64,000 nucleotides of DNA from Roseomonas sp. CECT 9278 (lineage in GTDB: Bacteria > Pseudomonadota > Alphaproteobacteria > Acetobacterales > Acetobacteraceae). Made by a program: the position numbers and the translations under genes. This document shows, piece by piece, positions 15,926 to 24,227 of this stretch (positions within the stretch are counted from its first letter, which is position 1; each line of letters opens with the position of its first letter). The notes under the pieces are model-generated. The model searched no databases. It saw only the letters and a list, made by a program, of their open reading frames with translations, and was not told where the DNA came from. Where the stretch lies: the NCBI RefSeq assembly GCF_918698155.1, contig NZ_CAKKLX010000007.1, positions 1 to 64,000 of the forward strand. Direction: 5' to 3'.

Positions 15926-17202
15926 GCGCGCGGCCTCAGGCCGCACCAGGTGGCGATGTAGGTCGCGATGGTCCGCGTGCATGTCCTGAGATCCTCGATG
16001 GAGGTGCGTTCGTCGAAGCCGTGCGCCACTTCGCCCTTCGGCCCGTAGCAGAGGCCCGGCGTGTTGAAATACAGCCCGTAGTAGCGCGCATCGTTCACCG
16101 CGGTGGTGCGGCGCGCCGGCATCTCGTTGCCATGGACCGAGGCGTGCGCGGCGGCGAGCACGGCCTCCGCCTCGCTGCCCGGTTCGAGCACATAGGGGTC
16201 GGTCTGGAAGCCGGTCCAGACGATCTCGGGCGGGTTGTTCGCCATGAAGGAATCGCCCGTGGCGGCGGCCTTCACGCAGGCCTCGATGCCGGCCATCGCC
16301 TGTTCGGGCGTGGTGCCGGGCACCAGGCCGATGCGGCAATCCACCTCGCACCAGGCGGGGGTGGAACTGGCCCAGTCGCCGCCGCGGATGATGCCCGGGT
16401 TGAACTTGATCGGGTCCTTGATGTCGGCATACCACTCGCTCGATCGCGCGGCCTCGTTCAGCGTTTTCGTGTGGGCATACAGCGCGTTGATCAGCGCATA
16501 GGCCGACATGATCGCGTTGGTGCCATCCTGCGCGACCGCGATATGCACCGGCACGCCGCGCACGCGCAGGCGGAACCATATGGTGCCGGTCTGCGTGCGC
16601 GTGATGGCGTGGCCGGTGGGCTCGGGCACCAGCGCGGCCTCGGCGCGATAGCCGCGCAGCAGGGCCGCCAGCGCGCCATTGCCGGTGCTCTCTTCCTCGG
16701 TCACCGTCTGCACGTAAACATCCGCGGCGGGTTCGAAGCCGGCGGCGCGGATCGCGTCCATCGCGAAGACCATGCAGGCGACGCCCGACTTCATGTCATG
16801 CGCACCGCGGCCATACATCCAGCCGTCGCGGATGGTCGCGCTGTAGGGCGGGTGGGTCCACATCTCGTGCGGGCCTTCCGGCACCACGTCGATATGCCCT
16901 TGCAGGATCAGCGACCGCCCGGTCGGGTTCTGCGCGCGATGCGACGCGACCACCTGGATCGACCCCGCGGGATCCACACCCACCATCGGCGCCATCTTGG
17001 GATGGTCCGGCACGTCGGCGATGGAGAAGCGGTCCACAGCGTAGCCACGCTGCGCCATCTGCCGCGCGAACCAGTCCTGCAAGGGTGCCTCGCGCCCGCG
17101 CAGCGAGGGGAAGCGCACGAGGTCCTGCAGGAACGCCACCTGTGCGTCGAAGCCGGAATCGATGGCGGCGAAGATCTTCTGGCGGGCCTCGGCGTCGATC
17201 AT
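15922..17202 (-). CDS. ArgE/DapE/ACY1-family deacylase
   Basis: The 426-residue M20 metallopeptidase-type hydrolase splits an N-acyl or amide bond on an amino acid-like substrate. Zn ligands appear in LILQGHIDVVPEG (His, Asp), YGRGAHDMKSG (bridging Asp), TVTEEESTGNGA (catalytic Glu-Glu) and the C-terminal YGPKGEVAHGFDE (His). ATG 17202 starts 19 bp after the stop of the upstream binding-protein gene. Coupling to the Bug receptor suggests import and hydrolysis of one substrate; its identity is not visible. Confidence 0.88.
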   Translation of the reverse strand: MIDAEARQKIFAAIDSGFDAQVAFLQDLVRFPSLRGREAPLQDWFARQMAQRGYAVDRFSIADVPDHPKMAPMVGVDPAGSIQVVASHRAQNPTGRSLILQGHIDVVPEGPHEMWTHPPYSATIRDGWMYGRGAHDMKSGVACMVFAMDAIRAAGFEPAADVYVQTVTEEESTGNGALAALLRGYRAEAALVPEPTGHAITRTQTGTIWFRLRVRGVPVHIAVAQDGTNAIMSAYALINALYAHTKTLNEAARSSEWYADIKDPIKFNPGIIRGGDWASSTPAWCEVDCRIGLVPGTTPEQAMAGIEACVKAAATGDSFMANNPPEIVWTGFQTDPYVLEPGSEAEAVLAAAHASVHGNEMPARRTTAVNDARYYGLYFNTPGLCYGPKGEVAHGFDERTSIEDLRTCTRTIATYIATWCGLRPRA

Positions 17203-17221
17203 GCGGGGAGGTATCCTTGCG

Positions 17222-18793
17222 TCAGTTCGGCGGGCGCGCATGCACCGCCGAGGTATGGTTGACCGGCGACGGATCGTAGACAACCCGGTCCCGCCTGCCA
17301 GCCCAGGTGTTGCGCAGGAAGATCACCGGCAGCACGCCCTTGTCCTCCAGCAGCGCAGCCGCCGCCTGATGCGTGAGCACCTGGCGGCGTTCCGGGTCCA
17401 TCGTGGTCATGGCCTGGCGCAGCGGTTCGTCGATCGCGGGGTTGGAATAGCGCTGCCGGTTGAACGGCCCGAAGCCGATGTCCGGGTTGCGCGTGGCCAC
17501 CACCTGGCGCAGCGGGTTGATGGTCAGGTAGGACGCGAAATAGGTCATGAACATCGAGAAGTCGCGGTTGGTCGCGCGCGTGAACAGGTTGGCCGGCGGC
17601 AGCGCCTGCACCGTGGTCTCGATGCCCGCGCGGGTGAATTGCTGGGCCAGCGCCTGCAGCAGGTTCTGGTCGGACGGGAAGAAGCCGTTCGGCCCATGGA
17701 TGGTCAGGCGGAAGCCGTCGGGGTAGCCGGCCTCGGCCAGCAATGCGCGGGCGCGCGCCACGTCATGCGGCAGCGGGCCCGGCGTGGGCAGGCGGTGTTC
17801 CGCGATGGGGGCGGCGAACTGGTCGGCCGGCGTGGCGAGGCCGTTGTACAGGCGCGTGGCGATCGCCTCGCGGTTGATCGCGAGCGACAGCGCCTCGCGC
17901 ACGCGGCGGTCGGCCAGCGGGTTGCGCGGCAGCGGGTTGCCGGCGCGGTCCGACACGAAGGGCGATGTGTCGCGCATCGAATCCGGAAACAGGTAGACGA
18001 AGGTCACGCTGTCCACCTGGAACAGCGCGAAGCGCGGGTCGCGGCGGATGTTCTCGACATCCTGCACCGGCACGTAGTCGATCAGGTCCACCTCGCCCGC
18101 CAGCAGCGCGGCAGCGCGCGAGGCCGCCTGCGGGATGAAGCGGATGGTCACCCGGTCCCAGGGTTCGGGCGGCCCCCAGTGGGTGTCGTTGCGGCGCAGC
18201 TCCAGCCGCTCGTTCTGCGCGAAGGAGACCAGCCGATACGGCCCGGTGCCGATCGCCAGCCGCCCCGACGTGAAGTCGCTCGTCGCCGGGTTCTGCCCAT
18301 GGATGCGCCGCGACAGGATGAAGGGTGCGGCCATGTCGAAGCGCATCAGCGGATTGGGCTCATGCGTGCGGATGCGGATGGTGGTGGGGTTGACGATCTC
18401 GATGGCGCTGATGGTGCGCACCGCGGGCGTGTACAGCGCCGGGCTGTTCGGCACGGTCGGGATGCGCGCGAAGGTATAGGCGATGTCATCGGCCTCGAAG
18501 GGCGTGCCGTCGTGGAAGCGCACGCCTTCGCGCAGCGTGACCTCCCAGGTCAGTTCGTCGACGGCGCGCATGGATGTGGCCAGGCGCGGCTGTGGCACCG
18601 CGTGATTGTCCAGTTCGAACAACCGCTCGAAGATCTGCATCAGCATCATCGAGTTGTTGGTGGTGTTGTGGTAGTGCGGGTCGAGCGCCGAGGGCGGTGT
18701 CTGAACCCCCATGGTCAGCGTGCGTTGCGCCGCCGCCGGCACGGTTGCCAGCACCCAGGCCGCGACTGCGGCGCCGAGCATCCCCTTCACCAT
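17222..18793 (-). CDS. Dipeptide/oligopeptide-type ABC substrate-binding protein, copy 2
   Basis: This 523-residue SBP_bac_5 receptor has a Sec signal MVKGMLGAAVAAWVLATVPA. It carries the family core LTWEVTLREGVRFHDGTPFEADDIAYTF in part, GTGPYRLVSF and LLAEAGYPDGFRLTIHGPNG. The start follows AGGAGGG. It is a close paralogue of the next gene on the same strand: many blocks such as PTVPNSP, RRVREALS and PANLF align. No permease or ATPase gene adjoins. Confidence 0.92.
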   Translation of the reverse strand: MVKGMLGAAVAAWVLATVPAAAQRTLTMGVQTPPSALDPHYHNTTNNSMMLMQIFERLFELDNHAVPQPRLATSMRAVDELTWEVTLREGVRFHDGTPFEADDIAYTFARIPTVPNSPALYTPAVRTISAIEIVNPTTIRIRTHEPNPLMRFDMAAPFILSRRIHGQNPATSDFTSGRLAIGTGPYRLVSFAQNERLELRRNDTHWGPPEPWDRVTIRFIPQAASRAAALLAGEVDLIDYVPVQDVENIRRDPRFALFQVDSVTFVYLFPDSMRDTSPFVSDRAGNPLPRNPLADRRVREALSLAINREAIATRLYNGLATPADQFAAPIAEHRLPTPGPLPHDVARARALLAEAGYPDGFRLTIHGPNGFFPSDQNLLQALAQQFTRAGIETTVQALPPANLFTRATNRDFSMFMTYFASYLTINPLRQVVATRNPDIGFGPFNRQRYSNPAIDEPLRQAMTTMDPERRQVLTHQAAAALLEDKGVLPVIFLRNTWAGRRDRVVYDPSPVNHTSAVHARPPN

Positions 18794-18948
18794 GGCGTCC
18801 CTCCTGCGGCCCGGTCTTGTGCCGGCCCTGCGGACAGCCTCCGCCCCCGTCGCCCTTGGGGTCAAGCACGCCCTTCGGTTCCCGCGGTCCAGCGGGCCGT
18901 CGCCCCCCTGGTGGGGGAGTTCGGGGGGGCAACGCCCCCTCGGCGCCG

Positions 18949-20523
18949 TCAGTTCACCGGATGCGACAACATCGCATTGGTATACCAGCGCGGATCGGGC
19001 TCGTAGCGCACGCGTGCGCGCTGCGTCGCCCAGACCAGCCGCAGGAAATGGATCGGGATGACGCCCAGTTCCTCGGTGGCGATGCGCAGCGCCTCGGCGG
19101 TCGCGCCGTCGCGCTGCGCGGTGTCCATCGTGACCATCGCCCGCGCCACCAGGTCGTCCATGCGCGGGGAGGACCAGTGCTGCCGGTTGAACGGCCCGGT
19201 GCCGGTCGCCGGGTTTCGCGTCATCACCACCTGGCGCAGCATGTTCGCACCGTAGTTGGCGGTGAAGGTGGTCATGAACATGGTGAATTCGCGGGCGGTC
19301 GCGCGCGAGAACAGGTTGGCCGGCGGCAGCACCTCGACCCGCGTCTCGATGCCGATGCGCGTCCAGCCCTGGGCGATCGCCTGCATCACGTCGGCATCGC
19401 CGGGGAACCAGCCGTTCGGGCCATGGATGGTGATGCGGAAGCCGTCCGGGTAGCCGGCCTCGGCCAGCAGAGCGCGGGCGCGGGCGGGGTCGTAGGGCAG
19501 TGGCGGCAGGCCGGGCGCGCGGCCCTGCAGGGCGGGGGCGGCGAACTGGTCGGCCGGCGTGCCCTGGCCGTTCAGCAGGCGTTCCACCACCGCCTGGCGG
19601 TTGATGCCCATCGACAGCGCCTGGCGCACGCGCTGGTCGCGCAGCGGGTTGCGGTCGAGCGGCCGGCCCTGCTTGTCGGTGATGAAGGGCGTGGTTTCCC
19701 GCGACGCATCGGGCATGATGTAGGAGGTGGTGTTGGCAGCCACGCCGAACACCGCGATGCGTGGTTCGCGCTCCAGCCGCGGCACGTCCTGGCTGGGCAC
19801 GGAATCGATCACGTCCACATCGCCCGACAGCAACGCCGCCGACCGTGCCCCGGCATTCGAGATCACGCGCGTGATCACGCGGTCCCAGGGCTGCGCCGGC
19901 CCCCAATAGGCCGGGTTGCGCGCCACTTCCTGCCGCTCGCCGATCGCGTAGGAGACGTGGCGATAGGCGCCGGTGCCCACCATGGCGCGCCCGCCGTTGA
20001 AATCCGGCAGCGTGGCCGTGGCGTGGATGCTGCGCGACAGGATGAACACCGCCGCGATGTCGTGTTCCAGGAACGGGTGCGGTTCGCGCGTGTGGAAGCG
20101 CACGGTGCGCGGGTCCACCACCTCGACGCGCGAGATCAGCCGCACCGCCGGCGTGAAGGGGCCCGGGCTGTTCGGCACGGTCGGCACGCGCGCGTAGGAG
20201 AACGCGACATCCTCGGCCGTGAAGGGCGTGCCGTCGTGGAAGCGCACGCCCTCGCGCAGGCGGAATTCCCAGGTGAGGTCATCCACCGCGCGCCAGGATT
20301 CCGCCAGCCGCGGCACGAAGCGCCCCGCGCTGTCGAGGTCGATCAGCAGGTCGAACACCTGGCGCAGCTGCGCGTTGTTCATGTTCGAGGAATGGTAGTG
20401 CGGGTCCATCCCGGTCGGCGCCGAGGACGCGCCGATGTTGAGCGTGCGCTGCGCCAGCGCCGGCCCCGCGGCGATGGTGAGCACGGCGGCGGCCGCCAGC
20501 GCGGCCCGACGGAATCCCGGCAT
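18949..20523 (-). CDS. Dipeptide/oligopeptide-type ABC substrate-binding protein, copy 1
   Basis: The 524-residue SBP_bac_5 receptor has signal MPGFRRAALAAAAVLTIAAG, then RTLNIGASSAPTGMDPHYHS, REGVRFHDGTPFTAEDVAFS and LLAEAGYPDGFRITIHGPNG. It parallels the neighbouring copy in length and motif order, so the pair arose by tandem duplication, separated by 155 bp. Together with the downstream ArgE-like deacylase and Bug receptor it forms a same-strand row devoted to uptake and hydrolysis of acylated or peptidic compounds. Confidence 0.92.
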   Translation of the reverse strand: MPGFRRAALAAAAVLTIAAGPALAQRTLNIGASSAPTGMDPHYHSSNMNNAQLRQVFDLLIDLDSAGRFVPRLAESWRAVDDLTWEFRLREGVRFHDGTPFTAEDVAFSYARVPTVPNSPGPFTPAVRLISRVEVVDPRTVRFHTREPHPFLEHDIAAVFILSRSIHATATLPDFNGGRAMVGTGAYRHVSYAIGERQEVARNPAYWGPAQPWDRVITRVISNAGARSAALLSGDVDVIDSVPSQDVPRLEREPRIAVFGVAANTTSYIMPDASRETTPFITDKQGRPLDRNPLRDQRVRQALSMGINRQAVVERLLNGQGTPADQFAAPALQGRAPGLPPLPYDPARARALLAEAGYPDGFRITIHGPNGWFPGDADVMQAIAQGWTRIGIETRVEVLPPANLFSRATAREFTMFMTTFTANYGANMLRQVVMTRNPATGTGPFNRQHWSSPRMDDLVARAMVTMDTAQRDGATAEALRIATEELGVIPIHFLRLVWATQRARVRYEPDPRWYTNAMLSHPVN

Positions 20524-20619
20524 CGAAAACCCCCTGTCTTGTCGTTGCAGCGAGCCTCCGCGCCATGCCGGCGCGCGTCAAGCGGGGGCTGGCGCAAACC
20601 CCGATCGGATGGCGGCATC

Positions 20620-20660
20620 CGACCGGGTGCAGGTACTCGGGAAAACGATGATCTGGAGGC
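20620..20660 (+). repeat. Copy B of a dispersed intergenic motif
   Basis: The segment reads CGACCGGGTGCAGGTACTCG, then GGAAAACGATGATCTGGAGG, resembling the element at 11947-11987 in order and spacing (both have an AAAAC-A-GA-CT-GAGG core). It lies between a binding-protein gene and a small membrane protein gene. Confidence 0.35.
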
Positions 20661-20682
20661 GTCGCAGCGCGCGAAGACGGAT

Positions 20683-20895
20683 CTACGCGACCGGGCGGCG
20701 GAAGAACAGGATCGGGACCAGCACCGCCAGCACGATGCCGGCCGCCAGGATATGCAGCGCATAGGGCAGCCACGCCGTCGCGCGCAGGTTCTCCAGGGTG
20801 ATGATGAACACCACCGTGCTGCCCAGGATGCTCATGCTCGTGAGGCGGCCGGCGATGCTCACCTCGGTGCGGGGTCGGGCAGCGGGATCGGGCAT
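20683..20895 (-). CDS. Small two-helix membrane protein
   Basis: The 70-residue protein begins MPDPAARPRTEVSIAGRL. Two hydrophobic segments (about 21-38 and 45-66) are separated by ENLRATAWLPYA, and the end is LFFRRPVA. GGAG precedes the ATG. No family was recognised. It is followed on its strand by the tandem binding-protein genes, but the gap of about 160 bp makes an operon unsure. Confidence 0.6.
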   Translation of the reverse strand: MPDPAARPRTEVSIAGRLTSMSILGSTVVFIITLENLRATAWLPYALHILAAGIVLAVLVPILFFRRPVA

Positions 20896-20993
20896 GGTGC
20901 GGTTCTCCGGGGCGGCAGGTTCGGCCGCCGCCGCCGCCGGGGTCAAGCCTTCCCCGTGCCGCGCCGGTCGCAACGCGATCCGGGCCTTGCCTT

Positions 20994-21017
20994 ACACTAT
21001 ATAATTTGGTTAAGTGT
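20994..21017 (+). promoter_or_regulatory. AT-rich operator/promoter of the VOC-SRPBCC operon
   Basis: In otherwise GC-rich DNA the stretch ACACTATATAATTTGGTTAA, continuing GTGT, has ACACT/AGTGT arms around an AT core with a consensus -10 (TATAAT, 21000-21005). TTGGTTAAGT resembles half-sites bound by ArsR-type regulators that control SRPBCC/VOC operons. No ArsR gene is next to it. Confidence 0.45.
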
Positions 21018-21041
21018 TTCCGAAGCCAAGGACCCGTCGCC

Positions 21042-21515
21042 ATGCCCGCCCTGTCCACCTGCCTGTGGTTCGCCACCGAAGCCGAGGACGCTGCGCGCTT
21101 CTACGCCGCCACCATCCCCGGCGGCCGCATGGGCGCGGTGGTCCGCACCCCGCCCGGCGGGCCAGGCGCCGAGGGCAGCGTGCTGCTCGCGCTGTTCGAG
21201 ATCGGCGGGCAGCCCTTCATGGCGCTGAACGGCAATGCCGATCACCCCTTCACCGCCGCGGTCTCGCTGGTCGCGACCTGCGCCGACCAGGCCGAGATCG
21301 ACCGCGTGTGGGACGCGCTGCTGGAGGGCGGTTCGCCGAACATGTGCGGCTGGCTGAGGGACCGCTACGGCGTGGCCTGGCAGGTCGTGCCGGACGGGCT
21401 GATGGAACTGCTCTCCGGCACGGATGAGGCCGGCCGCAGCCGCTTCATGGCGGCGATGCGCACCATGGTGAAGCTCGACATCGCCGTGCTGCGCGCCGCC
21501 GTCGCCGGCGCCTGA
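21042..21515 (+). CDS. VOC-superfamily protein (3-demethylubiquinone methyltransferase-like fold)
   Basis: The 157-residue protein starts MPALSTCLWFATEAEDAARF and carries SVLLALFEIGGQPFMALNG and DRYGVAWQVVPDGLMELLSG. These are hallmarks of the PhnB-like/3-dmu-9_3-mt group of the vicinal-oxygen-chelate fold. The annotation as a methyltransferase is a domain name only. It is first gene of a four-gene plus-strand operon behind the AT-rich operator. AAGGA precedes the ATG. Likely role: metal-dependent isomerase, dioxygenase or resistance-type binding protein. Confidence 0.85.
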   Translation: MPALSTCLWFATEAEDAARFYAATIPGGRMGAVVRTPPGGPGAEGSVLLALFEIGGQPFMALNGNADHPFTAAVSLVATCADQAEIDRVWDALLEGGSPNMCGWLRDRYGVAWQVVPDGLMELLSGTDEAGRSRFMAAMRTMVKLDIAVLRAAVAGA

Positions 21516-21574
21516 CACCGACGCCACCGGGGCGGCGTTGCGCCCCGCCTGAACCGGACCGAGGAGACACTGCC

Positions 21575-21925
21575 ATGTATGTCGACGGCTTCGTGCTCGC
21601 CGTGCCCAATGCGAAGAAGGAGGCCTATCGCCGCCATGCGGTCGAGATGGCGCCCCTGCTCAAGGAACATGGCGCGCTGTCGATGGTCGAATGCTGGGGC
21701 GACGACGTGCCCGAGGGCAAGCTCACCTCCTTCCCCATGGCGGTGAAGTGCGAGGCCGACGAAACGGTGGTCTTCTCCTGGATGACCTGGCCGTCGAAGG
21801 CGGCGCGCGACGAGGCCTGGAAGAACATCATGGCCGACCCGCGCATGAAGATGCAGGCCGCCGACGTGCCGTTCGACGGCAAGCGCCTGATCCATGGCGG
21901 CTTCACCATCCTGACCGAGGCCTGA
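21575..21925 (+). CDS. DUF1428 family protein
   Basis: The 116-residue protein begins MYVDGFVLAVPNAKKEAYRR and contains GDDVPEGKLTSFPMAVKCE and FSWMTWPSKAARDEAW, defining DUF1428 (ferredoxin-like dimeric alpha-beta barrel). GAGGAGA lies ahead of the start. Members recur in operons with VOC and SRPBCC proteins, as here. Biochemical function is unknown. Confidence 0.9.
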   Translation: MYVDGFVLAVPNAKKEAYRRHAVEMAPLLKEHGALSMVECWGDDVPEGKLTSFPMAVKCEADETVVFSWMTWPSKAARDEAWKNIMADPRMKMQAADVPFDGKRLIHGGFTILTEA

Positions 21926-21940
21926 GGAAGGACGACGCCC

Positions 21941-22363
21941 ATGCCCATCACCCCCTACCTGTTCTTCGAAGGCCGCGCCGAGGAGGCGATGGGCTTCTAC
22001 GCCACTTCCCTCGGCGCCGAGGTCACGATGCAGATGCGCTTCAGCGACGCGCCGGACCCGCCGCCGCCCGGCATGCTGCCGCCGGGTGCGGAGAACCGCA
22101 TCATGCATGCCGAACTGCGCATCGCCGGCGAACCGCTGATGGTCTCCGATGGCGGCTGCGCGGGCGTCACGGCCTTCGGCGGCTTCGGTGTCTCGCTGCC
22201 CGCGGCGGATGCGGCGCAGGCGCAGGCCTGGTTCGATGCGCTGGCCGATGGCGGCGCCGTGCAGATGCCGATCGGCCCGACCTTCTGGAGCCCGGCCTTC
22301 GGCATGGTGAAGGACCGCTTCGGCGTGCTCTGGATGATCGGCGTGGCACAGGAGGGCATGTGA
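21941..22363 (+). CDS. VOC-superfamily (PhnB-like) protein
   Basis: The 140-residue protein has MPITPYLFFEGRAEEAMGFY, IMHAELRIAGEPLMVSDG and FGMVKDRFGVLWMIGV, the PhnB-like glyoxalase/bleomycin-resistance fold. It is 15 bp downstream of the DUF1428 gene, and its stop overlaps the start of the SRPBCC gene (TGATG). Confidence 0.88.
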   Translation: MPITPYLFFEGRAEEAMGFYATSLGAEVTMQMRFSDAPDPPPPGMLPPGAENRIMHAELRIAGEPLMVSDGGCAGVTAFGGFGVSLPAADAAQAQAWFDALADGGAVQMPIGPTFWSPAFGMVKDRFGVLWMIGVAQEGM

Positions 22364-22833
22364 TGCAGAACCCCATCGACCCGACGCTGGACCTGGTGAT
22401 CGAACGCCGGATCGACGTGCCGCCCGGCCCGCTCTGGGCCTGCTGGACGCGACCCGAGCTGATGGAACGCTGGTTCTGCCCGGTGCCCTGGAAGATGACC
22501 GACATCGAGCTGGACCTGCGCCCCGGCGGCCATTTCCGCGGCGTGATCCGCGGCCCGGGGGGCGAGGCCATGCCCAATGTCGGCTGCTACCTCGAGGTGC
22601 TGAGCGAACGGCGCCTGGTGTGGACGGATGCGCTGACCGGCGGCTTTCGCCCGAAGCCCGAGCCCTTCATGACCGGCATCATCACCTTCGACCCGATCCC
22701 CGGCGGCACGCTGTATCGCGCCGTGGCGCTGCATGCCGACGCCGAGACCCGCGCGAAGCACGAGGCGATGGGCTTCCACGAGGGCTGGGGCAAGGCGACC
22801 GACCAGCTCGCGGCGCTGGCGCGTACGATCTAG
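22363..22833 (+). CDS. SRPBCC/AHSA1-family protein
   Basis: The 156-residue protein shows the AHSA1 pattern: VIERRIDVPPGPLWACWTRP, LMERWFCPVPWKM, LRPGGHFRGVIRGPGG and a C-terminal helix HEGWGKATDQLAAL. It has a START-like ligand-binding fold and unknown ligand. ATG 22363 overlaps the stop of the VOC gene, so translation is coupled. It is the last gene of the operon, directly followed by the 60-bp repeat array. Confidence 0.9.
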   Translation: MQNPIDPTLDLVIERRIDVPPGPLWACWTRPELMERWFCPVPWKMTDIELDLRPGGHFRGVIRGPGGEAMPNVGCYLEVLSERRLVWTDALTGGFRPKPEPFMTGIITFDPIPGGTLYRAVALHADAETRAKHEAMGFHEGWGKATDQLAALARTI

Positions 22834-22836
22834 CCA

Positions 22837-23070
22837 CTTGTGCGCACGCGCATCCTCCCCCGATCGGCGCAAGCCGGCCGATCGGGATCTGCGGCGCTTG
22901 CACTCGCGCGCATCCTCCCCCGATCGGCGCAAGCCGGCCGATCGGGATCTGCGGCGCTTGCACTCGCGCGCATCCTCCCCCGATCGGCTGAAGCCGGCCG
23001 ATCGGGATCTGCGGCGCTTGCACTCGCGCGCATCTTCACCCGATCGGCTGAAGCCGGCCGATCGGGATCT
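22837..23070. repeat. Four-copy 60-bp tandem repeat, each with a 10-bp perfect hairpin
   Basis: Exact 60-base periodicity is seen: copies two and three of the hairpin block differ only at GC/TG in the loop, and the first and last copies are slightly degenerate. Each unit holds CCCGATCGGC and GCCGATCGGG, pairing perfectly over an 8-base loop. The array sits between convergent genes. Because 60 is a multiple of three, several frames stay open and encode 20-residue repeats, which are unlikely to be real proteins. It is a minisatellite-like or terminator-like array. Confidence 0.92.
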
Positions 23071-23073
23071 GCG

Positions 23074-23436
23074 CTAGTCACGCGGCAAGGACGCCAGCGC
23101 GGTCTCATACGCGCCGGTGTCGAAGCCCACGACCAGCTCGTCGCCCAGCGCCAGCACCGGCCGGCGGATCATCGATGGCTGCGCGAGCATCAGCTCGATC
23201 GCGCGGCTTTCGGTGATCCCCTGCTTCTGGTCGTCGGGCAGCTTGCGGAAGGTGGTGCCGGCGCGGTTCAGCAGCCGATCCCAGCCGACCTTCCGCGCCC
23301 AGCCCTCCAGCGTGGCGCGGTCGATGCCGGCCACCTTGTAGTCGTGGAAGGCATGCGCGACGCCGCGCGCATCGAGCCAGGCGCGCGCCTTCTTCATCGT
23401 GTCGCAGTTCCTGATGCCGTGGATGGTGATGGTCAC
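23074..23436 (-). CDS. ArsC/Spx-family (YffB-like) reductase-fold protein
   Basis: The 120-residue protein starts (GTG, behind GGAGG) TITIHGIRNCDTMKKARAWL. It has a single Cys in the CDTMKKA motif and GTTFRKLPDDQKQGITESRA and MIRRPVLALGDELVVGF, the arsenate-reductase-like ArsC/Spx fold of the YffB type. It lacks the CX5R phosphatase loop, so it is a glutathione-dependent thiol reductase rather than proven arsenate reductase. Upstream in-frame sequence to 23595 is a shadow of the divergent gene. Confidence 0.9.
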   Translation of the reverse strand: MTITIHGIRNCDTMKKARAWLDARGVAHAFHDYKVAGIDRATLEGWARKVGWDRLLNRAGTTFRKLPDDQKQGITESRAIELMLAQPSMIRRPVLALGDELVVGFDTGAYETALASLPRD

Positions 23437-23516
23437 GCCCGCCTCCGCTGCCCGCTTCCGCCCCAGCCTACGCGCCGCCGCCGCCGCCGATCCAGATGAC
23501 GCGAAAGGATGCCTCC

Positions 23517-24095
23517 ATGGCCGGCCTGGTCCTGACCATCTGCGCCAGCCTCGATGGCTATGCCGAGAAGCCCGGCGGCATCTTCTCCCCGCCACCCTGG
23601 TCGGACGAGGTCGCGCAGGCCTGGTCGGCCGCCGCCCTCGCGCGTGCGGGGCACCTGCTCTACGGGCGGGTCAACTTCGAATTCAACCGCGCCTTCTGGA
23701 GCGCGGCCGCGACCGACCCGCACAGCCCCGCCGCCGGCATCTCCTACGCCGCGACGATGAACGCGCTGCCCAAGACCGTGGTGACGCGCACCCTGACCGG
23801 CGACCCCGGCTGGAACGGGCGCATCGCCGGGCCGGACCTGGCGGCCGAGGTGGCGCGGCTCAAGCGCGAGACCACCGGCGACATCTTCGCCTTCGGCAGC
23901 GCGACGCTGGCGCAGGCGCTGTGGTCGCTCGACCTCGTGGATGAGTTCTGGATGATGGTGACGCCCGAGATCTTCGGCGACGGCGCGCCGGTGTTCCGCC
24001 CCGGCCGGCCGGCGGCGACGATGCGGCTGGTGGAATGCCGCCCGCTCGATGTCGGCTCGGTGATGCTGCGCTACCGCCGCGCGCGGGAGGGCTGA
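23517..24095 (+). CDS. Dihydrofolate reductase/RibD C-terminal family protein
   Basis: This 192-residue NADPH-binding reductase-fold protein has LVLTICASLDGYAEKPGG at the N-terminus, LLYGRVNFEFNRAFW, GDIFAFGSATLAQALWSLDL and DEFWMMVTPEIFGDGAPVF, typical of the RibD_C clade. The specific substrate is unknown. ATG 23517 is preferred for AAGGAT at the right distance; ATG 23496 is the alternative. It is divergent from the ArsC-like gene. Confidence 0.9.
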   Translation: MAGLVLTICASLDGYAEKPGGIFSPPPWSDEVAQAWSAAALARAGHLLYGRVNFEFNRAFWSAAATDPHSPAAGISYAATMNALPKTVVTRTLTGDPGWNGRIAGPDLAAEVARLKRETTGDIFAFGSATLAQALWSLDLVDEFWMMVTPEIFGDGAPVFRPGRPAATMRLVECRPLDVGSVMLRYRRAREG

Positions 24096-24227
24096 GTCAC
24101 GGCCCCGCACACCTGTCGCGCGCGGCAGCCGGTGCGGCCCTTCCATGCGCGGGCGACGGCGCCGCCGCGGCCCGACAGGCACATGGCCCGGCACGGCGAT
24201 CCTGGGCGCGAGTGACGCTGCCGCGGG

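Noticed and set aside
17222-19906. An 894-residue fusion of the two dipeptide-type receptors
   Set aside because: The upstream part is an off-frame reading of the second receptor; a signal peptide and AGGAGG mark the real start at 18793.
22837-23070. CRISPR-like array
   Set aside because: Whole units repeat, with no variable spacers; no cas genes are present.
23074-23436. Arsenate reductase (arsC) call
   Set aside because: The single Cys CDTMKKA motif is of the YffB/Spx type; no ars genes are nearby.
22840-23499. Long open frames with 20-residue repeats across the 60-bp array
   Set aside because: The openness follows from a repeat length divisible by three; the frames run antisense into the ArsC-like gene and have no start signal or protein-like composition outside the repeat.
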